Assembly (NCBI RefSeq): GCF_007830735.1
Contig: NZ_VLLN01000018.1
Span: forward strand, 1 to 64,000
DNA: 64,000 nucleotides
Direction: 5' to 3'
DNA from: Geobacter argillaceus
Lineage (GTDB): Bacteria; Desulfobacterota; Desulfuromonadia; Geobacterales; DSM-12255
Under the pieces are notes generated by a model, which was given only the letters and a program-made list of their open reading frames with translations, had not been told where the DNA came from and ran no database searches. Made by a program: the position numbers and the translations under genes. Below, piece by piece: positions 1 through 5,950 of this stretch (position 1 is the first letter of the stretch; every line of letters starts with the position of its first letter).

Positions 1-1
1 G

Positions 2-64
2 TATCTTGGCGACATGGTGGCCTCCTTGAATGAGTTACGCCAGTATGCCATATACCGCAATTAA
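2..64 (+). CDS. C-terminal tail of an unidentified protein (cut by window start)
   Basis: One reading frame is open from the window edge and ends at TAA 62-64, giving a 20-residue tail that ends in LRQYAIYRN. Nothing can be said about function from so little sequence. It is offered only because the frame is open to the edge and the tail has protein-like composition; it may be chance. Confidence 0.25.
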   Translation, partial: YLGDMVASLNELRQYAIYRN

Positions 65-76
65 ACGAAATATTAA

Positions 77-376
77 ATGTTAAGTGGTACTAGCGGTGTG
101 AACCGAAAACCCGACACGGAAAAAGTTGTAAAAAAGGAAACCGCGGAAGGAAAGAACCCGGAAGAGCCGCGAGGTGTTGCGGCTCTGGATGGTCAGTCCA
201 CGCATCAACCGGACGACTACGAAGAACTGTCATATTGCAAATCCTTTGTGGACTCCGTCGACCGGGGACTGGCGGATGCCTACGGCGGCCGAACCTACCC
301 AACCGAAGAGCTGAGGGAAGCGTTGGCAGCCAGAAGAAGTGGAACTCCCTATATAAGAAACAAGCCTCCTTTATAA
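77..376 (+). CDS. Small hypothetical protein, antitoxin-like C-terminal half
   Basis: This 99-residue ORF has a charged, low-complexity first half (many K, E, P). The second half, around FVDSVDRGLADAYGGRTYPT then EELREALAARR, reads like the C-terminal helix of small antitoxins of the Phd/ParD kind, where a partner-binding segment ends in a GR-x-x-x-EE-x-x-x-L pattern. There is no convincing Shine-Dalgarno before ATG 77, and the last dozen residues come from a 20-bp direct repeat, so the true end may have been altered. No toxin gene follows it directly. The antitoxin idea is inference; it could be a decayed or cassette-borne ORF. Confidence 0.4.
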   Translation: MLSGTSGVNRKPDTEKVVKKETAEGKNPEEPRGVAALDGQSTHQPDDYEELSYCKSFVDSVDRGLADAYGGRTYPTEELREALAARRSGTPYIRNKPPL

Positions 377-391
377 GAAACAAATTACTTT
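352..391 (+). repeat. Two-copy 20-bp direct repeat
   Basis: TATAAGAAACAA occurs at 352-363 and again at 372-383, exactly 20 bp apart, with related T-rich sequence after each copy. The first copy lies inside the 3' end of the small ORF ending at 376 and shapes its last residues. It could be slippage or an iteron-like pair; no function is visible. Confidence 0.6.
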
Positions 392-663
392 GTATAGGGA
401 AACTGCTCAATGACGATTGAGCACAAATTGAAGTAATCCTGACTCCGTGACGGCAAATTCAAATTGCTGAATTTGCCGTCACGGAGTCACGGAAAAGGCT
501 TGGTGTAATCAAGATGTGCAAAAATTTATTGTTGACGCAAGAAAAGCAGATAAGAACACTTCTGGCTCAAATGCTTTTTACGTCGGATTCGAAAGGCTAG
601 CGAAATACAGTCTGGCAAGAGATAAGAAAACTTGTGCAGACATGGACGAAGAGTGAAGAGGAA
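377..663. other. Stretch without a convincing gene
   Basis: Apart from a perfect hairpin (441-488), the stretch holds only a weak plus-strand frame open from 471 to 656. A GTG at 516 would give 46 residues (VQKFIVDARKADKNTSG...), with no Shine-Dalgarno and no recognised family. If the attC at 664-726 is real, this stretch would be the end of the preceding integron cassette, and that frame could be its decayed gene. Confidence 0.4.
441..488. repeat. Perfect 21-bp inverted repeat (hairpin), 6-nt loop
   Basis: Arms 441-461 and 468-488 are exact reverse complements around the loop AATTGC. There is no T-run after it, so it is not a typical intrinsic terminator. The outer part contains CGTGACGG/CCGTCACG, also found near the ends of the fold-back element at 11288-11484, so the two may belong to one repeat family. 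That relationship rests on only 8 shared bases. Confidence 0.8.
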
Positions 664-726
664 GCCCAACTCGCGGCGGCACATGGACTTCGCTCCGCTC
701 CGCCGGTGCGCCTTGTGACGTTGAGC
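664..726 (+). other. Integron attC recombination site (59-base element)
   Basis: Directly visible: an R-double-prime box GCCCAAC (664-670, fits RYYYAAC) and, 63 bp on, an R-prime box GTTGAGC (720-726, fits GTTRRRY). They pair with one mismatch. Inside, GGCGGCAC pairs with GTGCGCC with one bulged G, separated from the R boxes by unpaired spacers (TCGC and TTGTGAC) and capped by a variable GC-rich loop. This is the architecture of folded attC sites recognised by IntI integrases: R stem, unpaired spacer, L stem with an extrahelical base, terminal loop. Recombination would fall between G720 and T721. No integrase gene is in the window. Confidence 0.7.
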
Positions 727-752
727 GATAAGATCGATTAAACTCCTCGAAA

Positions 753-781
753 TTGACAATGGTTCTCATATTTGCTAACCT
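753..781 (+). promoter_or_regulatory. Likely sigma-70 promoter of higBA
   Basis: TTGACA (753-758) is a perfect -35. After a 17-bp spacer comes TAACCT (776-781), a weak -10 matching 3 of 6. The expected transcript start falls at about 787-789, on or beside the higB ATG, so higB may be read from a leaderless message; no Shine-Dalgarno precedes the ATG. Confidence 0.5.
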
Positions 782-787
782 TGCCAC

Positions 788-1114
788 ATGAATTACACCA
801 TCGAATATTTCCATGCTCGTGTGCTGGCTGAGATTGAATCTTGGCCTGATGGCATTCTTGCCGACTATGCACGTATTCTTGAACTACTTATGGAATTCGG
901 GCCGAACCTGCGCATGCCGCATTCACGGGCAATGAGTGGTGGTGTTTTTGAGGTACGGCCTCGCGGCCGGGAGGGAATTGGTCGTGCGTTTTATTGCTTC
1001 GTTGTCGGCCAAAGGATTATCGTACTGCATGCGTTTGTAAAAAAAACGCAAGCTACCCCAGAACAAGAACTAAAAATAGCCCGAAAACGATTAAAGGAGG
1101 TCCAAAATGGCTAA
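788..1114 (+). CDS. higB: HigB-type toxin, phage Gp49-like / RelE superfamily
   Basis: This 108-residue protein fits the HigB-like (phage-derived Gp49-like) group of RelE-superfamily mRNA interferases. It shows the typical start MNYTIEYF, a central GLRMPHSR-like segment (PNLRMPHSRAM), VFEVRPRG, then FYCFVVGQRIIVLHAFVKK and a C-terminal helix rich in K and E. These toxins cleave mRNA on the ribosome and are neutralised by the downstream antitoxin. It overlaps higA by 8 bp, in the toxin-first order usual for HigBA. The unit lies between an attC site and an attC-like fold, which suggests arrival as an integron cassette. The family call is firm; activity is inferred. Confidence 0.85.
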   Translation: MNYTIEYFHARVLAEIESWPDGILADYARILELLMEFGPNLRMPHSRAMSGGVFEVRPRGREGIGRAFYCFVVGQRIIVLHAFVKKTQATPEQELKIARKRLKEVQNG

Positions 1115-1433
1115 CTTGAAATATCAACCAGTAACCCATGACCATTCAGCATTTCTTGAAAAAGCCAAGAAACGCGAAGAATTCAAAAAGGCATACCAAG
1201 ACTTGGAAGAGGAATATGCACTGGCAAAAGAAATGCTTGCAGCTCGTGCGCGAGTAGGTCTTTCGCAGGAAGCCGTCGCTGAAATCATGGGAACAACAAA
1301 GAGCGCAATATCAAGGCTGGAAGCAGCCGGTAAGCATGCCCCTTCCCTAACCACCCTCAAAAAGTATGCTCATGCCGTCGGTTGCCACCTTGAAATTAAA
1401 TTTGTTCCTGAGCATGCCCAACAAGGAAGTTAG
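1107..1433 (+). CDS. higA: HigA-type antitoxin, XRE-family HTH
   Basis: The protein has 108 residues, with a Cro/C1-type helix-turn-helix in the second half (ARVGLSQEAVAEIMGTTKSA then ISRLEAAGK) and a basic, helical N-terminal arm. In HigBA systems this protein binds the toxin and represses its own promoter. A strong Shine-Dalgarno (AAAGGAGG about 1093-1100) precedes ATG 1107, inside the higB 3' end, so translation is coupled. The stop codon lies inside the attC-like fold at 1416-1477, whose hairpin occupies the message between higA and cbiM. Confidence 0.85.
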   Translation: MANLKYQPVTHDHSAFLEKAKKREEFKKAYQDLEEEYALAKEMLAARARVGLSQEAVAEIMGTTKSAISRLEAAGKHAPSLTTLKKYAHAVGCHLEIKFVPEHAQQGS

Positions 1434-1477
1434 ACCGGGCCTCAAAACCCGCCCGGTCAACTCCCACGCCGATTCAT
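1416..1477 (+). other. Degenerate attC-like site at the 3' end of the higBA cassette
   Basis: An RYYYAAC box (GCCCAAC 1416-1422) and a 6-nt spacer are followed by GTTAGACCGGGC (1429-1440). This pairs with GCCCGGTCAAC (1451-1461) over 11 bp with one bulged A, then comes a spacer and GATTCAT (1471-1477). Length (62 bp), an L stem with one extrahelical base and an unpaired spacer match the attC at 664-726. The closing R-prime box is not GTTRRRY; GATTCAT fits only the GWT core of secondary IntI sites. I read it as an attC joined to a non-attC target, or a decayed attC. Chance resemblance cannot be excluded. Confidence 0.45.
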
Positions 1478-1501
1478 CCGTGTCCCATAAAGGTTTTGAG
1501 G
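1433..1501 (+). promoter_or_regulatory. cbiM leader: loop-SD pairing (possible pseudoknot)
   Basis: The hairpin GACCGGGC/GCCCGGTC (1433-1440 with 1451-1458) has a 10-nt loop. CCTCAAAACC (1440-1449, mostly this loop) is a perfect complement of GGTTTTGAGG (1492-1501), which contains the GAGG Shine-Dalgarno of cbiM (ATG 1507). The message could form an H-type pseudoknot, or two competing hairpins, that hides the ribosome binding site. No ligand aptamer is recognisable and the B12-riboswitch consensus boxes are absent. A regulatory role is inference. Confidence 0.4.
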
Positions 1502-1506
1502 TCTCA

Positions 1507-2247
1507 ATGTATCGCGTCACCCTGACATTTCTGCTCCTGGCAATGGCCACCCCGGCCCACGCCATGCACATCAGCGAAGGGATACTCCCTCTTCCCTGGG
1601 CAGCCCTCTGGTTCGCGGTGGCGGCGCCGTTTGTTGCGCTCGGCGCGCGGCAGCTGAACGTCCTGGCGAAAGACGACCTCTCCGTCAAGCCACTGGTGGG
1701 GCTGATGGCGGCGGTGGTCTTCATCGTCTCCTGCATGCCGATCCCGGTCCCTACGGCGGGCACCTGCTCCCACCCCTGTGGTACCGGCATCGCCGCGATC
1801 CTGGTCGGGCCGCTGGTGAGCGTCCTGATCAGTACGGTGGCGCTCCTGATCCAGGCCCTGTTCCTGGCCCACGGCGGCCTCTCCACCCTGGGGGCGGACA
1901 TCGTCTCCATGGGGGTGGTCGGTTCCTTTGCCGGCTGGTTCGCCTTTCGCGGGCTGCGCGGCCTGGGCGCGAACCTGGGGGTGGCCGCCTTTCTGGCCGG
2001 CCTCTTTACCGACTGGGCCACCTACCTGACCACCTCGGTTGAGCTTGCATCCGGCATCCGGGGCACGTCCCCCTTCTGGCCTCTGGTGACCAAGATCGTC
2101 ATCGCCTTCATCCCGACCCAGCTTCCTTTGGGTATACTTGAAGGGGCCATGACCGCCGGCATGGTACTGCTGCTGCACAAGAAGCGCCCCGATCTGCTGG
2201 TCAGGATGCGGGTGCTCAAAGAGAGCGAGGTCTCGGCCCATGCCTGA
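1507..2247 (+). CDS. cbiM: Cobalt ECF transporter S component CbiM
   Basis: CbiM is the membrane component that binds cobalt in the CbiMNQO ECF-type uptake system. ATG 1507 was chosen because it starts a signal-like hydrophobic segment (MYRVTLTFLLLAMATPAHA) directly before MHISEGILP, the conserved CbiM N-terminus whose Met-His amino end coordinates the metal; GAGG lies 5 nt upstream. Several further hydrophobic spans follow to residue 246. An in-frame extension to 1366 runs back through higA and is rejected. It is the first gene of the B12 operon and overlaps cbiN by 8 bp. No B12 riboswitch is seen upstream. Confidence 0.93.
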   Translation: MYRVTLTFLLLAMATPAHAMHISEGILPLPWAALWFAVAAPFVALGARQLNVLAKDDLSVKPLVGLMAAVVFIVSCMPIPVPTAGTCSHPCGTGIAAILVGPLVSVLISTVALLIQALFLAHGGLSTLGADIVSMGVVGSFAGWFAFRGLRGLGANLGVAAFLAGLFTDWATYLTTSVELASGIRGTSPFWPLVTKIVIAFIPTQLPLGILEGAMTAGMVLLLHKKRPDLLVRMRVLKESEVSAHA

Positions 2248-2539
2248 ACGGAAACGGAAACTGAAGGTCCTCCTGCTTCATGCCATCATCCTGCCGACGC
2301 TTCTCTTCGTCTTCTACTTCTTCAGTCTGGCGCCGCGCCCCTGGACCGGGGTGGACGAGGCGGTGGTGGAAAAGATCGCCAGGGAGCACGGCCGGGAGGC
2401 CCGCAAGCCGCTCATCGATCCGGGCGAGGGGGATCTGCTCCTCTTCGTTTTTCTCGTTGCCGGCGTAGTGGCCGGGTTTGCCGGCGGCTACTACTGGCGG
2501 ATGCTGGTGAGTGAGAAGACGCGGGACAAGGGACAGTGA
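2240..2539 (+). CDS. cbiN: Cobalt transporter accessory protein CbiN
   Basis: This 99-residue protein has two membrane spans (roughly residues 8-28 and 66-88) around a short extracytoplasmic loop, the CbiN topology. The loop end KPLIDPGEGDLLLFVF corresponds to the conserved pre-TM2 segment of CbiN. CbiN partners CbiM and stimulates Co(II) loading. The sequence is diverged from enterobacterial CbiN, so position between cbiM and cbiQ supports the call. It overlaps both neighbours, indicating translational coupling. Confidence 0.85.
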   Translation: MPERKRKLKVLLLHAIILPTLLFVFYFFSLAPRPWTGVDEAVVEKIAREHGREARKPLIDPGEGDLLLFVFLVAGVVAGFAGGYYWRMLVSEKTRDKGQ

Positions 2540-3288
2540 AAACGATTCTTCGCCAGCACAGCTATGATCATCCGCTCACCCGCATCGATGCAAGGGTCAA
2601 GCTCCTCTGCGCCTTTACCCTGCTGGCGATGGTGCTGAGTTACCGGGGGACCGCCTTCCCCCTGCTCCTGGCAGGGCTCTGCATTGGACTCTGTCTCAAT
2701 CTGGGGGTGCGGCCGCGACAGTTGGCGATCCGCTTCAGCCAGCCGCTCTTCATCGCCGGGATGGTGCTGCTCCTGAAGCTCTTTGCCGGTGGCCAGTCGC
2801 CGCTTTTCTCCTGGTCCCTGCTGGGGGTGACCATCACCGGCTACAGCGACGGCCTGCGGGAGGGGCTCCTGATTGTCGGCCGGATCGTCGGCGCGGTGTC
2901 GGTGGTGGCCCTGGTCGGCTTTTCCACCTCGTTCACCGATCTGATGGCGGCCCTGGCCTGGCTGCGGGTGCCGCAGGGGCTGATCGAGGTGGCGCTCTTT
3001 GCCTGGCGCTACCTCTTTGTCCTGTTCGACGACGCCATGGTGGTCTACCACTCCCAGAAGAACCGGCTCGGCTATGCCGGGTACCGGCGGGGGCTCTCCT
3101 CCTTCGGCACCCTCACCGGAGCCATGGTGATCAAGGCGTTCGACAGCAGCCAGACCATCACCACGGCCATGGTCCAGCGCGGCTATGACGGCACCATGCC
3201 GCTTGTCGGCCACAAGCCGTTCCTGATGCGGGAGGTTGCGCTAGTGCTCCTGTTTGTTGTTGCCATGGGGGTGTTATGGCAGATCTAG
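2536..3288 (+). CDS. cbiQ: Cobalt ECF transporter T component CbiQ
   Basis: This is the energy-coupling transmembrane subunit of the cobalt transporter: 250 residues, several hydrophobic helices, and the family start RIDARVKLLCAFTLL. Near 140-200 are LRVPQGLIEVALFAWRY and an AMVIKAFDSSQTITTAMVQR-type cytoplasmic segment, where the Ala-Arg-containing coupling helices of T components contact the ATPase. GTG 2536 overlaps the cbiN stop. The C-terminus overlaps cbiO by 13 bp. Confidence 0.92.
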   Translation: MKTILRQHSYDHPLTRIDARVKLLCAFTLLAMVLSYRGTAFPLLLAGLCIGLCLNLGVRPRQLAIRFSQPLFIAGMVLLLKLFAGGQSPLFSWSLLGVTITGYSDGLREGLLIVGRIVGAVSVVALVGFSTSFTDLMAALAWLRVPQGLIEVALFAWRYLFVLFDDAMVVYHSQKNRLGYAGYRRGLSSFGTLTGAMVIKAFDSSQTITTAMVQRGYDGTMPLVGHKPFLMREVALVLLFVVAMGVLWQI

Positions 3289-4121
3289 CCAGGCTGACGG
3301 TCGACCTCCAGTCGTTCCGATACAGCGACGGTACCGTTGCCCTGGCGGATATCCGGCTGGCCATTGCCAGGGGGAAGTTCTGCGGTATCCTCGGGGCCAA
3401 CGGTTCGGGCAAGACGACGCTCCTGAAGATCATGGATGGCCTGATCAAGGAGTACAGCGGCAGCGTCACCCTCGATGGCGAGGAGATCCGCCGGCTCCAC
3501 CCCCGGGACATCTACCGGAAGATGGGACTGGTGTTCCAGAATCCCGACGACCAGCTCTTCGCCCATTCGGTGTGTGAGGACGTCGCCTTTGGGCCGCGCA
3601 ACATGGGCTTTGCCGAGGCCGAGGTGAACCGGCGGGTGGAGACGGCCCTTACCCAGGTGGAGATGGCCGAGTACGGCGCCAAGAACATCCATGCCCTCAG
3701 CTACGGCCAGAAGAAGCGGGTCTGCATCGCCGGTCTTCTGGCCATGGGGCACGGTATCCTGCTGCTGGACGAGCCGACTGCCGGGCTGGACCCGATGGGT
3801 GAGTACCGGATGATGCAGCTCCTCACCCGGCTGAACCGGGAGGACGGAGTGACTATTGTCATGGCCACCCACAGTGTCGACCTGGTGCCGCTCTTTCTCG
3901 ATCAGCTCCATATCCTGAGCAAGGGGCGGCTGGTGCGCGGCGGGAGCCCGGAAGAGGTCTTCACCGCGCCGTCGGAGATGGCCGAGGTGAAGCTCAGACT
4001 CCCCCATATTGCCGAGCTGATCTACCAGTTGAAACACGAGGAGATGCTCCCCTTCAAGCGGTTGCCGCTCACCATCGGCGAGGCGCGGCGGGAGATGATG
4101 GAGATGGTGGAGAACCGTTAG
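3276..4121 (+). CDS. cbiO: Cobalt ECF transporter ATPase CbiO
   Basis: This ABC ATPase drives cobalt uptake. It has Walker A GANGSGKTT (residues 40-48), a Q-loop in LVFQNPDDQLF, the signature LSYGQKKR in place of LSGGQ, Walker B ILLLDEPTAGLDP and the switch histidine in MATHSVD. The FQNPDDQLF motif is typical of CbiO/EcfA ATPases. The C-terminal extension (about 240-281) carries LPFKRLPLTIGEARREM. It is the last gene of the transport block and is followed by a REP pair. Confidence 0.94.
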   Translation: MADLARLTVDLQSFRYSDGTVALADIRLAIARGKFCGILGANGSGKTTLLKIMDGLIKEYSGSVTLDGEEIRRLHPRDIYRKMGLVFQNPDDQLFAHSVCEDVAFGPRNMGFAEAEVNRRVETALTQVEMAEYGAKNIHALSYGQKKRVCIAGLLAMGHGILLLDEPTAGLDPMGEYRMMQLLTRLNREDGVTIVMATHSVDLVPLFLDQLHILSKGRLVRGGSPEEVFTAPSEMAEVKLRLPHIAELIYQLKHEEMLPFKRLPLTIGEARREMMEMVENR

Positions 4122-4177
4122 ACATGGCTTCTGTATCCGGTTAGGTTCCGACCTTCATCCCGTATAGGGATAGAATG

Positions 4178-4290
4178 CCTGTAGCCGGGGAATTTATTCC
4201 CCGGTTATAGTGGCAGAATGCCATGCATCACGTACGTGACGCAGAGATTTATCGGCAACAGATCCGGGGGATGAATCCCCCGGCTACAGG
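4178..4290. repeat. BIME: two inverted REP hairpins with GTAG heads
   Basis: The outer 13-bp inverted repeats CCTGTAGCCGGGG (4178-4190) and CCCCGGCTACAGG (4278-4290) enclose two hairpins: CCGGGGAAT/ATTCCCCGG (4185-4204) and CCGGGGGAT/ATCCCCCGG (4264-4283). Each hairpin is preceded, on its own strand, by GTAG, the tetranucleotide that REP-associated tyrosine transposases (RAYTs) recognise beside REP hairpins. The pair sits between cbiO and cbiX and may act in message stability or partial termination. No RAYT gene is in the window. Confidence 0.8.
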
Positions 4291-4365
4291 CGAGCGCCCC
4301 TAACGGGGCTTTAAGACGGTTCAGCAATTTTCTGGCCCGGCAAACGCATGATTGGAGGAGCAACC

Positions 4366-4749
4366 ATGAAGACAGCAATCCTTCTCATGGCCCACGGCAG
4401 CCGCATTCCCGAGGCCAACGACGCGGCGAGGGAGATCGCCGCCATGGTCAGGGAGATGACCGGGTACGAGATCGTGGAGGTTTCCTTCCGCGAGCAGCAC
4501 CTCCCCAACATCCAGACCGGAATCGACGCCTGCGTGGCGCAAGGGGCGAAGCGGATACTTCTCATCCCCTATTTCCTTTTCGTTGGCGCCCATGTGCAGG
4601 AGGACCTGCCCGAAGAGATGGCCGAGGCGAAGAAACGGTATCCCAACGTGGAGTTCGCCATGGGAACGCATCTCGGGGTGCACCGGAAGCTGGCCGAGGT
4701 GGTGGTGGAGCGGATCAATGAAGGGCTGACCGCCACGGGGTGGCACTGA
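4366..4749 (+). CDS. cbiX: Sirohydrochlorin cobaltochelatase, small form CbiX
   Basis: CbiX inserts Co(II) into sirohydrochlorin at the start of the anaerobic B12 route. At 127 residues it is the single-domain small type that works as a homodimer. MAHGSR carries the catalytic histidine (His10), and IPYFLFVGAHVQEDLP holds the second metal-binding histidine (about 77) and the usual acidic partner. ATG 4366 is preferred over the in-frame ATG 4348 because GGAGGA (4354-4359) lies 6 nt upstream of 4366. The stop overlaps the start of cbiC (TGATG). Confidence 0.93.
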   Translation: MKTAILLMAHGSRIPEANDAAREIAAMVREMTGYEIVEVSFREQHLPNIQTGIDACVAQGAKRILLIPYFLFVGAHVQEDLPEEMAEAKKRYPNVEFAMGTHLGVHRKLAEVVVERINEGLTATGWH

Positions 4750-5393
4750 TGTCGGTACACCTGCGGCCCGAGGAGATCGAGGCCGAGTCGTTCCGGCTCA
4801 TCGACGCCGAGGTGGGTCCCCACCCATGGTCGCCGGCCGAGTGGCCGGTGGTGCGGCGCGTCATCCACACCAGCGCCGATTTCGACTACAGCCGGTCCAT
4901 GTTCTTCTCTCCCGATGCCGTGGCCCGTGGGGTCGCGGCGCTCCGTAAAGGGCGCGGCATCGTGACCGACACCACCATGGCCCTGGCCGGCATAGCCAAG
5001 CCGCGCCTGGACAGCTTCGCCATCGCCGCCTCCTGCCTGGTGGCCGATCCGGTGGTGGCCAAGGTTGCCGCCAAGCTCGGCGTCACCCGTTCGACCATTG
5101 CCATGCGCACGGCCGCTGCCGACCCTGCCAACGGTATCTTCGTCATCGGCAATGCCCCGACCGCCCTGTTCGAGCTCCTGCGGCTGGTGCGGGAGGAGGG
5201 CTTGCGCCCCGGCCTGGTGGTAGGGCTGCCGGTGGGGTTCGTCGGCGCTGCCGAGAGCAAGGAAGAGCTGGTCAGGGAGGCTGCTGGTTATGGTATTCCG
5301 TTCATCACCAACCAGGGCCGCAAGGGAGGCTCCAACGTGGCGGCGGCGGTGATCAATGCGCTCTTGATCATGGCAGAGGAAGAGAGGTTCTGA
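4749..5393 (+). CDS. cbiC: Cobalt-precorrin-8 methylmutase CbiC
   Basis: CbiC moves the C11 methyl to C12, making cobyrinate. The segment VRRVIHTSADFDY holds the conserved active-site histidine. GRGIVTDTTMALAGI and ITNQGRKGGSNVAAAVINAL are further family signatures, and the 214-residue length is normal. ATG 4749 overlaps the cbiX stop; a GTG at 4740 in the same frame is possible but would lie wholly inside cbiX. Confidence 0.94.
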   Translation: MSVHLRPEEIEAESFRLIDAEVGPHPWSPAEWPVVRRVIHTSADFDYSRSMFFSPDAVARGVAALRKGRGIVTDTTMALAGIAKPRLDSFAIAASCLVADPVVAKVAAKLGVTRSTIAMRTAAADPANGIFVIGNAPTALFELLRLVREEGLRPGLVVGLPVGFVGAAESKEELVREAAGYGIPFITNQGRKGGSNVAAAVINALLIMAEEERF

Positions 5394-5396
5394 CGT

Positions 5397-5945
5397 ATGC
5401 GCAAATCGAACAAGCGGATCACCGACATGGCCGTCATCGTCGACCTGCTCAACACCGTTCCGGTGGGGCGGCTCGGCACCATCGGTCCCGATGGCTGGCC
5501 GATGATCAAGCCGCTCAACTTCGCCTACCTTGACGGACGGCTCTATTTCCACTGTGCCCCGGAAGGCGAGAAGCTGGACCACATTCGCTACGAGAGCCGG
5601 GTCTGTTTCGAACTGGACCTCCCCATCGCCTATGTGCAGGGGACGCACGAGCATCCCTGTCGGGCCGAATACCTCTACCGGAGTATCATCATCCGGGGGC
5701 AGGCACGGCTGATCGAGGAGTCGGCGGAGAAGGTCCGCGCCCTGGACGCCCTGATGGCCAAGTACCAGCCGGCGGAGACCTTTGGCGCCTATCCGGAGGA
5801 GAAACTGGCCATTACCGGCATCGTCCGGATCGACATCGAGGAAGTTGTCGGCAAGGAGGATCTGGGGAAAGGGGAGCTGGAGGAGCAGGCGTTGGCTGCT
5901 CTCCGGTCCGGGGCACATCTGCCGCTGGTTCTCACTCGTCGTTGA
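5397..5945 (+). CDS. FMN-binding split-barrel protein (pyridoxamine-oxidase-like) in the B12 operon
   Basis: This 182-residue protein is of the pyridoxamine 5'-phosphate oxidase-like / NimA-like FMN-binding split-barrel family. It shows VGRLGTIGPDGWPMIKPLNF, then LYFHCAPEGEKLDHIRYESR, typical of the first strands and FMN-phosphate loop, and a later CRAEYLYRSIIIRGQARLI strand. It sits 3 bp after cbiC and 5 bp before cbiD, inside the operon. Members of this superfamily reduce flavins, nitro groups or cob(II)yrinates (CobR is one), so a corrinoid or cobalt reductase role is an attractive inference. The sequence alone does not fix the substrate. Confidence 0.8.
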   Translation: MRKSNKRITDMAVIVDLLNTVPVGRLGTIGPDGWPMIKPLNFAYLDGRLYFHCAPEGEKLDHIRYESRVCFELDLPIAYVQGTHEHPCRAEYLYRSIIIRGQARLIEESAEKVRALDALMAKYQPAETFGAYPEEKLAITGIVRIDIEEVVGKEDLGKGELEEQALAALRSGAHLPLVLTRR

Positions 5946-5950
5946 GCCCC

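Noticed and set aside
79-85. GTTAAGT as a further integron core site
   Set aside because: It fits GTTRRRY, but no RYYYAAC partner or stem lies 50-130 bp upstream; such 7-mers are expected by chance about once per kilobase.
516-656. 46-codon ORF from GTG 516
   Set aside because: No Shine-Dalgarno, no ATG and no family; kept only as a possible cassette-gene remnant in the description of 377-663.
1366-1506. In-frame N-terminal extension of cbiM
   Set aside because: It runs through the higA coding sequence and the hairpin leader; ATG 1507 has a Shine-Dalgarno and a signal segment.
4569-5918. Minus-strand open frame opposite cbiC and the FMN protein
   Set aside because: It spans three real plus-strand genes and has shadow-like composition.
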